Of a DNA stretch of 5,293 nt, positions 1-5,293 are shown piece after piece. Position 1 is the stretch's first letter; every line of letters begins with the position of its first letter. This DNA comes from an uncultured cyanobacterium (GTDB lineage Bacteria; Cyanobacteriota; Vampirovibrionia; Gastranaerophilales; Gastranaerophilaceae). The stretch spans positions 1 through 5,293 of the forward strand of contig CAMAML010000107.1 in assembly GCA_945836835.1 (NCBI GenBank), given 5' to 3'. A program made the translations under genes and the position numbers. The notes under the pieces are model-generated. The model was not told the DNA's origin. It saw only the letters and a program-made list of their open reading frames with translations, and ran no database searches.

Positions 1-76
1 CCTTCGTCTCCACACAAGAGTAGCCTTCGGCTACCCCTTCGTCTCCGTACAAGAGCGGACTACGTCCGCCTTCGGC
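1..76 (-). repeat. Two-hairpin GC-rich repeat element, left copy
   Basis: Two near-identical units of 35 nt stand in tandem. Box CCTTCGTCTCC-NN-ACAAGAG occurs at 1-20 and 36-55 with only two differences (ac versus gt). Each box is followed by a perfect hairpin with 6-bp arms and a 3-nt loop: GTAGCC-ttc-GGCTAC at 20-34 and GCGGAC-tac-GTCCGC at 55-69. The hairpin core GCCTTCGGC (23-31) recurs at 68-76. Read in pilin sense, the element is open in only one of three frames (the others meet TAG), and that is the frame it occupies in the prepilin gene. It is much richer in GC than the flanking DNA. In style it resembles REP-type or Rickettsia palindromic elements, but I do not recognise the family. 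Its left boundary is outside the window. Confidence 0.8.
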
Positions 77-115
77 AAGGGTAAAGGCGTTTAGTTGTTT
101 AAATTTTCTATTCAT
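1..115 (-). CDS. Prepilin-like N-terminus carrying an in-frame hairpin repeat (partial)
   Basis: The minus strand reads ATG at 115 and stays open for 38 codons to the window edge. A perfect AAAGGAGG (130-123) lies 7 nt before the ATG, so translation start here is well supported. The product begins MNRKFKQLNAFTLAE, a class III (type IV prepilin) leader: basic residues, then A|FTLAE, with cleavage by prepilin peptidase expected before F11 and the conserved Glu at mature position 5. Known prepilins continue directly into a hydrophobic helix (VLITLG-like). Here the next 23 residues are instead polar (GGRSPLLYGDEG, then VAEGYSCVETK) and are entirely encoded by the hairpin repeat. Either a second FTLAE plus helix follows outside the window, or the gene is disrupted. 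It diverges from the XRE regulator gene. The start is confident; whether the gene is functional is unknown. Confidence 0.75.
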   Translation of the reverse strand, partial: MNRKFKQLNAFTLAEGGRSPLLYGDEGVAEGYSCVETK

Positions 116-122
116 AAATAAA

Positions 123-130
123 CCTCCTTT
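123..130 (-). promoter_or_regulatory. Consensus Shine-Dalgarno for the prepilin-like gene
   Basis: The minus strand reads AAAGGAGG with 7 nt to the ATG at 115. It decides that this very short fragment is a real gene start. Confidence 0.8.
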
Positions 131-179
131 GTTATTTTGTATTCCAGTCTATCTTCAAGATTTTGCCGTTGTTACTTTG

Positions 180-193
180 TCCCATAAATGGGA
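180..193. promoter_or_regulatory. Operator-like palindrome 1 (TCCCATAAATGGGA)
   Basis: Imperfect palindrome TCCCAT-AA-ATGGGA. It matches the second site at 222-235 in 11 of 14 positions, and the centres are 42 bp apart, about four helical turns, so dimers on both sites would face the same side. It abuts the -35 region of the repressor promoter. Binding by the adjacent XRE protein is inferred from position. Confidence 0.5.
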
Positions 194-206
194 TACATCT
201 AAATAT

Positions 207-222
207 ATTATAGTCTTATAAT
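207..222. promoter_or_regulatory. Back-to-back divergent -10 hexamers
   Basis: ATTATA (207-212) and TATAAT (217-222) form a perfect inverted repeat around gtct, giving a consensus -10 in each direction. The plus one would start transcription near 229, immediately before the XRE gene. The minus one could serve the prepilin-like gene with a leader of about 85 nt. Neither has a good -35 at 17 bp (TACATC for the plus strand, TTCCAT for the minus strand), so both would be weak or activator-dependent. Confidence 0.4.
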
Positions 223-235
223 CCCAAATATGGAA
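222..235. promoter_or_regulatory. Operator-like palindrome 2 (TCCCAAATATGGAA)
   Basis: This second, weaker imperfect palindrome is related to the site at 180-193. It starts at the last base of the plus-strand -10 and covers the predicted transcription start, a classic position for repression. It would also overlap the -35 region of a minus-strand promoter using the -10 at 212-207. Confidence 0.45.
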
Positions 236-236
236 C

Positions 237-545
237 ATGTTTGTTAAGAAATTTGAGGGTTTTGTTACATTGAAAAAAAGAGAAAGTGAATATTGTAAAA
301 TTATCGGGGCGGCGATTAGGGCGTTGAGGATTGAAAAAACCGGCAAGAGTCTGTGTATGTTTGCTTATGAAAACGATGTCCCAAGATCCACATTATCGAG
401 AATTGAAAAGGGAACTAACGAGGCACAGCTCGTTACTTTAAAAAAGATTGCAGAAGGGTTTGGTTGGTCAATGTCGGAATTTTTCTCGAATGTTGAAAAG
501 GAGTTGCCCCAAAATTTTAGGATTTTTGACGATGAACATTATTAG
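237..545 (+). CDS. XRE-family helix-turn-helix transcriptional regulator
   Basis: A 102-residue DNA-binding protein with one Cro/C1-type domain. Helix 1 is around residues 18-34 (IGAAIRALRIEK), helix 2 around 38-47, the recognition helix around 49-59 (PRSTLSRIEKG, the family hallmark), and a fourth helix around 64-83 (VTLKKIAEGFGWSMSEFF). A short acidic tail (FDDEHY) follows. There is no sensor domain, so it is probably a small repressor. Two palindromes upstream suggest autoregulation and control of the divergent prepilin-like gene. The start is uncertain: ATG 237 lacks a ribosome binding site and lies only about 14 nt past the -10, whereas TTG 270 has GAGGG at 255-259 and would give 91 residues with the domain intact. 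No terminator is visible after it. Confidence 0.85.
   Translation: MFVKKFEGFVTLKKRESEYCKIIGAAIRALRIEKTGKSLCMFAYENDVPRSTLSRIEKGTNEAQLVTLKKIAEGFGWSMSEFFSNVEKELPQNFRIFDDEHY
255..259 (+). promoter_or_regulatory. GAGGG, possible ribosome binding site for an alternative TTG start
   Basis: GAGGG lies 10 nt before the in-frame TTG at 270-272 of the XRE gene, while the ATG at 237 has no purine-rich site at a proper distance. The spacing is slightly long, so this is suggestive only. Confidence 0.35.
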
Positions 546-623
546 TCAGAGATTTTTGCGGCGACATTCTTTTTACAGTGATAGTTGGTGTTATCGGCTT
601 TATTGTGCCTAATAAAAAACTAC

Positions 624-652
624 TTGCAAGAACGTAAAAAATATGGTTTAAT
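624..652 (+). promoter_or_regulatory. Candidate sigma-70 promoter for the DUF475/glycosyltransferase pair
   Basis: TTGCAA (624-629) is separated by exactly 17 bp from TTTAAT (647-652), 4/6 and 5/6 matches to consensus. Transcription would start near 659, leaving a leader of about 30 nt containing AAAGGT (674-679) before the ATG at 689. The rest of the 546-688 spacer shows no hairpin terminator and no small gene. Confidence 0.5.
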
Positions 653-688
653 AAGTTTGGAATTATTTTATGTAAAGGTAATTTTGAG

Positions 689-1783
689 ATGTTAAAGTAT
701 TTTTTAGGCTCATATCTTTTTACAGCACTTTGTCTTGTCGGTGCTTTTATCTGGGGAAACCACGTTCACCCCGGTGCAGGGCTGCAGTGCGTATTTATTG
801 CACTCGTTTTAGGGGTGTTGGAAGTCAGTTTGTCGTTTGACAACGCCGTTGTTAACGCCATGAAGTTAGAGCATATGTCCGAAAAATGGCGCCATAGGTT
901 CATCACTTGGGGGATTGCGATTGCTGTTTTCGGGATGAGATTTGTGTTCCCGATTTTGGTTGTTTCAATTTTTGCAAAATTGAGTATGCTCGAAGTTTTT
1001 AAGGTTGCAACGACCGATCCCGATACTTATGCGGGATATCTTCACCAAACGCACGCCCCGATTGTTACTTTCGGCGGGCTGTTCCTTATAATGTTGTTTC
1101 TTAACTATTTCTTTAACCACAAAAAAGAAGTTCACTGGATAAGATGTATCGAGGCACCGCTTTCTCATTTGGATCATTTTAAGGGGATTGAAATAATAAT
1201 CGCTTTGCTTTTGGTTTTAGCAACCCAACAGGTTGTGCCGACGGCGGAAAAACTTCCTGTCGCAATTTCAGGAATATTCGGGATAATAACTTTTCTTGCA
1301 ATAGAAGGTTTGGCACACTTTTTGGAAAAACACGAAGAAATTCGAATGGCAAAATGTGCGACGACAAACGTTGCCTGCTCGGGCTTAATAAGTTTTATTT
1401 ATCTTGAATTAATCGACGCCTCATTCTCGCTTGACGGGGTTTTGGGTGCGTTTGCACTGAGTAAGGATATTATAATAATTACTCTCGGTCTTTCAATCGG
1501 TGCGATGTTTGTAAGGTCGTTAACCATAATGCTTGTGGAAAAGAAAACTCTTGCACAGTTCAGATACCTTGAACACGGCGCTCACTGGGCAATCGGAGCT
1601 TTGGCGGGGTTAATGCTGATTTCTACCGTGAAAGAAGTTCCCGAAGTTATAACAGGGGTAATCGGGTTAGGGTTTATTGTTGCGGCGTTCGGCTCGTCGG
1701 TTTTGCACAACAAAAAACTCCAAAACCTTATCGCTGAAAATTCGGACACTGAAACGAATAGTGAAGGCGGAGAAAATGCTTAA
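689..1783 (+). CDS. DUF475-family (TerC-like) integral membrane protein
   Basis: A 364-residue multi-pass inner-membrane protein matching the DUF475 family in length and motifs. There are roughly nine or ten hydrophobic segments (about 5-22, 32-46, 72-96, 125-143, 166-184, 190-210, 230-255, 260-283, 298-338). Two similar acidic motifs are visible, EVSLSFDNA (E45, D51, N52) and ELIDASFSLDG (E240, D243, D249), the pattern expected of an internally duplicated fold related to TerC/LysE-type carriers. YLEHGAHWAIGALA (293-306) is another family-like block. TerC relatives export metal ions such as Mn2+; a metal-transport role here is inferred from the family. The tail from about 350 is polar and acidic. 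AAAGGT (674-679) sits 9 nt before the ATG. It overlaps the following glycosyltransferase gene by 8 nt, so the two are probably co-translated. Confidence 0.88.
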   Translation: MLKYFLGSYLFTALCLVGAFIWGNHVHPGAGLQCVFIALVLGVLEVSLSFDNAVVNAMKLEHMSEKWRHRFITWGIAIAVFGMRFVFPILVVSIFAKLSMLEVFKVATTDPDTYAGYLHQTHAPIVTFGGLFLIMLFLNYFFNHKKEVHWIRCIEAPLSHLDHFKGIEIIIALLLVLATQQVVPTAEKLPVAISGIFGIITFLAIEGLAHFLEKHEEIRMAKCATTNVACSGLISFIYLELIDASFSLDGVLGAFALSKDIIIITLGLSIGAMFVRSLTIMLVEKKTLAQFRYLEHGAHWAIGALAGLMLISTVKEVPEVITGVIGLGFIVAAFGSSVLHNKKLQNLIAENSDTETNSEGGENA

Positions 1784-2680
1784 ACTTCCGCTCGTAACTT
1801 TTGTCGTAACTTCTTATAACTACTCGAATTTTATTGAGCAGACGCTGGAAAGTATCAAAAATCAGAGTTACAAAAACTTTGAAATAATCGTTGTGGACGA
1901 CTGTTCCAAGGATAATTCCGTGGAAGTTATTGAGCGGTTTATTCAATTTAATCAGGATTTAAGGATAACGCTCATTAAACACGACAAAAATATGGGACAA
2001 CTTGCCTCTATGCTAGACGGGTTGAGGATTTCAAGCGGAAAGTTTGTAAGCTTTGTGGACTCGGACGACGTTTTGCTGGAAAAATACGCAGAAACTCACA
2101 TTCGTGTTCACCTTTCGACAAGTGTTGCTTTTACGTGTTCTCAAGTGGCGGAAATCGACGAGAACAACGAAATCCATACGACTTATTCGGTTGCCTCGCC
2201 CCAAAGAAGTTTGGCACAACAGGTAAAAACTTTGGACGAGTTGTTGGAAGTTGACAGTGAAAAAGTTGAGTTTGAACAGTTGAAAGGGAAACGTTTTGGG
2301 GGGTGGTACTGGTCCCCCGACAGCTCTGCGATGTTTAGAAAATCCTCAATAGAAATTGTTTTAAACTACAAAACGCCCGAGAAGTGGCGGGTTTGTCCCG
2401 ATAAATTTCTTTTTAATTTTGCACACCTGACGGGCGGGTCGATTGTTGTTTATGCTCCGCTTGTTGCATACCGCAGGCATTCACAAAATGCAGGCGGAAC
2501 GGATTACGTGTGCGGGGATACAAAATACAACAACGACGCAGCGACCCGACGGAATATAAAAAACAACATCAAAATCCGTCCCGACACTTTCCGATTTTTG
2601 GTCGAGAATAAAAGAGAGTTCGTCAAAAAATACGGTACACGCGGGTTTTTGAAATTTGTTTTTAAAGTTGTTTTTGGAGC

Positions 2681-2684
<4 letters not shown>
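1776..2684 (+). CDS. Family 2 glycosyltransferase
   Basis: A 302-residue cytoplasmic or membrane-associated GT-A glycosyltransferase, transferring a sugar from a nucleotide-sugar donor to an unidentified acceptor, probably a surface glycan. Seen: the N-terminal block VTFVVTSYNYSNFIEQTLES (7-26), IIVVDDCSKDNS (37-48) for nucleotide binding, and the DXD-type motif FVDSDD (93-98) expected to bind the metal and donor diphosphate. Further on are GGWYWSPDSSAMFRKSS (175-191) and AYRRHSQNAGG (231-241). No transmembrane segment is obvious, although the tail FLKFVFKVVFGA is hydrophobic and basic. An open frame extends upstream to 1677, but ATG 1776 has GGCGGAG just before it and starts directly at the conserved fold. 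It overlaps the DUF475 gene by 8 nt (ATGCTTAA). The acceptor cannot be determined. Confidence 0.9.
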
Positions 2685-3697
<1,013 letters not shown>

Positions 3698-3740
3698 ATT
3701 TTTTCCTTTATTTTATATATCTGTCAAACTCTTAAAATTT

Positions 3741-4400
3741 TTACCAATTTGTTCGTGTCATTATTTCTTTACCTTTTCGGTCGTACATCTTTGATTTGTA
3801 CCAAAGATACTTAAATACCCCGTCCGAGTTGTAAGTGTACTGGATATCTTTTGACACGAAATAAATCGTTCCCGCAATCGTTCCGTTTGAGCGGTATTGG
3901 ACGGAATAGTAAGGGAAATTCGGGTAATTTTCGCTCATATAATCCACGTACTGCAACCGCCCCAAAACGTCGTAGTAGAAAGCATGGTTCAGGTTATTTT
4001 TGTACTGAATTGCGTACATATAGAGGATTTGTTGGTCCTTAAACGTCTTGAAAAATGATGAAAGGTTTGCGTCCTTTGTCTCTTTGACGTCATTGTATGC
4101 GAGCCTGTAATGCGTCATACGGTTTGCGTCTTTTAGAAAAATTTTGTACTCAGAGCGAAACTCTTTTTTGTTAAACTTAGAAATTTCGTTGTTGTCAAAG
4201 ATTTCACTACGATAATGCTCTATCATCTCGTCACGCTTGACCTGTTTCATATTGACCCAGTCAAAATCGACTCCGCCCGTAAGGAGCGTAACCTTTTCGG
4301 AGTTTTCTGTGTCAGGTGTGGAAATTTCTTCTTGAGCAACCACTGCCGAAGAACAAGTCAAAAATGCCAAAATTGTTATTATAAAACCGATTTTTTTCAT
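3741..4400 (-). CDS. Secreted tyrosine-rich protein of unknown function
   Basis: A 219-residue protein that I do not recognise. The N-terminus MKKIGFIITILAFLTCSSAVVAQEE is a Sec signal peptide with likely cleavage after Ala22 (V-V-A|Q). Cys16 is preceded by F-L-T, a poor lipobox, so a lipoprotein is unlikely. The mature part has a charged helical stretch (about 50-125) and then a beta-like, aromatic-rich C-terminus. Four similar tyrosine-glycine motifs occur there: YDVLG (143-147), YRSNG (169-173), YNSDG (190-194) and YDRKG (206-210). These recall YD/MORN-like repeats, but the match is loose. GAGGAAG (4411-4405) lies 4 nt before the ATG. It is the first gene of an apparent two-gene unit with asd. 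Location outside the cytoplasm is likely; the role is unknown. Confidence 0.8.
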   Translation of the reverse strand: MKKIGFIITILAFLTCSSAVVAQEEISTPDTENSEKVTLLTGGVDFDWVNMKQVKRDEMIEHYRSEIFDNNEISKFNKKEFRSEYKIFLKDANRMTHYRLAYNDVKETKDANLSSFFKTFKDQQILYMYAIQYKNNLNHAFYYDVLGRLQYVDYMSENYPNFPYYSVQYRSNGTIAGTIYFVSKDIQYTYNSDGVFKYLWYKSKMYDRKGKEIMTRTNW

Positions 4401-4415
4401 AAAACTTCCTCATAT

Positions 4416-4441
4416 TTTAAGGAATACACATTTCCCTTAAA
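4416..4441. repeat. 7-bp inverted repeat in the leader of the secreted-protein gene
   Basis: TTTAAGG (4416-4422) and CCTTAAA (4435-4441) are perfect inverted arms around 12 nt. They lie between the candidate -10 and the ribosome binding site of the minus-strand gene starting at 4400. It could be an mRNA stem or an operator; AT-rich ends make the stem weak. Confidence 0.35.
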
Positions 4442-4450
4442 GATAAGGAT

Positions 4451-4456
4451 ATCATA
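4451..4456 (-). promoter_or_regulatory. Candidate -10 for the secreted protein/asd unit
   Basis: The minus strand reads TATGAT, 5/6 to consensus, preceded by an AT-rich stretch. No good -35 is found at 16-18 bp. Its position would give a leader of about 45 nt containing the TTTAAGG inverted repeat. Confidence 0.35.
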
Positions 4457-4486
4457 AAAAATCTAAACGGGCAAAATGTAACATTA

Positions 4487-4511
4487 AAACGGGCGGACAC
4501 AGTCCGCTTTT
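4487..4511. terminator. Possible bidirectional intrinsic terminator formed by the repeat hairpin
   Basis: Six-base-pair GC stem GCGGAC/GTCCGC with a 3-nt loop (4493-4507). On the plus strand TTTT follows directly (4508-4511). On the minus strand GTTTT follows after two C residues. It stands downstream of the minus-strand pilin-like gene and before the next minus-strand promoter, where a terminator is needed. The U tract is short, so strength is doubtful. Confidence 0.4.
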
Positions 4512-4551
4512 GAGTGGGTAGCCGAAGGCTACTCTTGTGTGGAGACGAAGG
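4493..4551 (+). repeat. Two-hairpin GC-rich repeat element, right (inverted) copy
   Basis: Positions 4516-4551 are the exact reverse complement of 1-36. The copy contains hairpin GTAGCC-gaa-GGCTAC (4518-4532) and the box TCTTGTGTGGAGACGAAGG. Upstream comes hairpin GCGGAC-aca-GTCCGC (4493-4507), which matches the left hairpin at 55-69 except in the loop. Order and relative orientation of the two hairpins are the same as in the left copy, but the linker between them is shorter (tttt-gagt in place of about 18 nt including a second box). Unlike the left copy it lies outside a gene, between the pilin-like stop (4589) and the leader of the next gene. Confidence 0.8.
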
Positions 4552-4588
4552 GGCACAAGGTTCTCCACGCCTCGAGGTCGACAACTTT

Positions 4589-5293
4589 TTAATCACCTAC
4601 GCACAACGCATAGCGCGCGACGTAACGGTATCCGTTGTAGTAGCTCGAGAGGGAGGAAGGGCCGAAGTCCCGTACGTACGCGGTCGCTGCGGAACCCTCA
4701 CGGCTCGACCAATGGTAGCCCCTAAAGGATGAGACCGGTGAAGAATATTCTGCGTTTGAAGGAGGGATCTTACAGCTCCAGCTCGGGTATTCGGTGCATA
4801 TTTCTGGGTCAAATGCAACTTGTTCGTAAACGCCGATCGGTACGCCGAATTGCAGGGTTGCGATTTGTGCTAAGGTTTCCATGCTTGGTAGGTGTAGACC
4901 TAAATCGTGGCATGCCTTGACGGCTCCGCCCCATTTGTCTTCTTCAAGTTTGCTATAGTCGGTTCCGTTCCAGCCGCTGTAACAGTTTGTTATACCGAGT
5001 TCATTTTTGTATTTGGTACATTCGGCTTGTGTTAGTGCAGGGTAACTCGAACCAAGGAAAACCATGCCAAGTAACGAGTTCATGGTGCGGACGTCTGTAC
5101 CTAGTTTGTTCGGACCTTTTTTGCCGTTTATGTCAAAGACCATGCTGACACATCCTGCAGTTGCGTTGGTCTCAGGCTTGCCGTCAACTACCGACCACGT
5201 GTATTGTTTTGTTTCGTCTAACGATTGACATTCTTTGCCGTAAGTTAAGATAATTGGCGTCCCGTCACCTGTCACAATCCCGACTGTATCCAT
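4589..5293 (-). CDS. Pilin-like protein with C-type-lectin/DUF1566-like domain, C-terminal part
   Basis: The 234 visible residues end at TAA 4591-4589. The frame is open to the window edge, and the Met codon at 5293 is probably internal, since the prepilin leader and helix expected of this family are absent. Seen, numbered from the edge: a pilin-like segment with paired Cys (22, 48) and DINGKKGPNKLGTD (54-67), a motif I associate with prepilin-type proteins of gut Vampirovibrionia. Then comes AVKACHDLGLHLPSMETLAQI (from 124) and a C-terminal YHWSSREGSAATAYVRDFG...YNGYRYVARYALCVGD, the layout of FGE/DUF1566-like lectin folds. It is likely surface-exposed at a pilus or pseudopilus tip; ligand unknown. 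The end of the gene is unusually GC-rich (about 60% in 4591-4740 versus about 47% in the next 150 bases). Confidence 0.8.
   Translation of the reverse strand: MDTVGIVTGDGTPIILTYGKECQSLDETKQYTWSVVDGKPETNATAGCVSMVFDINGKKGPNKLGTDVRTMNSLLGMVFLGSSYPALTQAECTKYKNELGITNCYSGWNGTDYSKLEEDKWGGAVKACHDLGLHLPSMETLAQIATLQFGVPIGVYEQVAFDPEICTEYPSWSCKIPPSNAEYSSPVSSFRGYHWSSREGSAATAYVRDFGPSSLSSYYNGYRYVARYALCVGD
4592..4738 (-). other. Candidate variable region at the 3' end of the pilin-like gene
   Basis: The last ~49 codons encode a W-S-S...Y-N-G-Y-R-Y-V-A-R-Y-A-L-C-V end rich in Tyr, Ser, Arg and Gly. Many codons are of the NNC kind (tac, agc, tcc, ctc, gac, ggc, gtc, cgc, aac). In known diversity-generating retroelements, AAC template codons mutate to exactly this set in C-terminal lectin folds. 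No reverse transcriptase or template copy lies in the window, so this is a hypothesis. Confidence 0.3.

Noticed and set aside
1..76. CRISPR array from the repeated CCTTCGTCTCC boxes
   Set aside because: There are only two units with a 35-nt period, the intervening parts are self-complementary hairpins and not unique spacers, and no cas gene is present.
1677..1775. Upstream extension of the glycosyltransferase (33 extra residues)
   Set aside because: It lies wholly inside the DUF475 gene in another frame, is basic and low-complexity, and ATG 1776 has a ribosome binding site and begins at the conserved fold.
3722..3727. TTGACA on the minus strand upstream of asd as a -35 box
   Set aside because: A 17-bp spacer leads to AAAAAA next to the start codon; no usable -10 exists at a normal distance.
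4570..4582. CCTCGAGGTCGAC looks like an XhoI-SalI cloning polylinker
   Set aside because: Only about 13 bases match; flanking bases run straight into the repeat and the pilin-like stop codon with no other vector sequence, so chance is more likely than contamination.
4514..4732. Plus-strand open frame starting GTG within the right repeat copy
   Set aside because: It runs antisense through the pilin-like C-terminus, has no ribosome binding site, and its product has no recognisable features; it is open because the region is GC-rich.
4589..4740. A retroelement template copy elsewhere in the window
   Set aside because: No second stretch resembling the GC-rich pilin end was seen on either strand, and no reverse transcriptase gene is present here.

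Overview
The window most resembles a low-GC bacterium with many type IV pilin-like surface proteins, probably a gut Candidatus Gastranaerophilales/Vampirovibrionia (formerly Melainabacteria) member; Elusimicrobiota is an alternative. The clues are a prepilin leader ending in A-FTLAE at the left edge, a pilin-like protein with the segment DINGKKGPNKLGTD and a lectin-like C-terminus at the right edge, and AT-rich spacers with strong AGGAGG-type ribosome binding sites. The lineage is inferred from protein style, with no marker gene to confirm it.

Left edge (1-236): a short minus-strand coding start, too small for ordinary ORF calling, encodes a prepilin leader whose hydrophobic helix is replaced by an in-frame stretch made of two GC-rich hairpin repeats. 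It diverges from a small XRE-type repressor gene (237-545). Their shared 121-bp spacer holds two related imperfect palindromes 42 bp apart and two back-to-back TATAAT hexamers.

Middle (546-4400): a promoter-like site precedes a DUF475/TerC-like multi-pass membrane protein gene (689-1783). This overlaps by 8 nt a family 2 glycosyltransferase gene (1776-2684). Convergent to them, with both stop codons inside one TTAA, is the asd gene for aspartate-semialdehyde dehydrogenase (2681-3697, minus). It appears to be co-transcribed behind a secreted, tyrosine-rich protein of unknown function (3741-4400, minus).

Right edge (4401-5293): a regulatory leader, then a second inverted copy of the two-hairpin repeat (4493-4551), with 36 bp identical to positions 1-36. 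Next comes the C-terminal part of a pilin-like protein with a C-type-lectin/DUF1566-like domain (4589-5293, minus, start outside the window). Its last ~50 codons are much more GC-rich than the rest and look like a candidate hypervariable tip.

The middle genes look like ordinary chromosomal functions. The unusual material is at the two edges, where a mobile-looking hairpin repeat is tied to pilin-like genes, once inside the coding sequence and once just beyond the stop codon.
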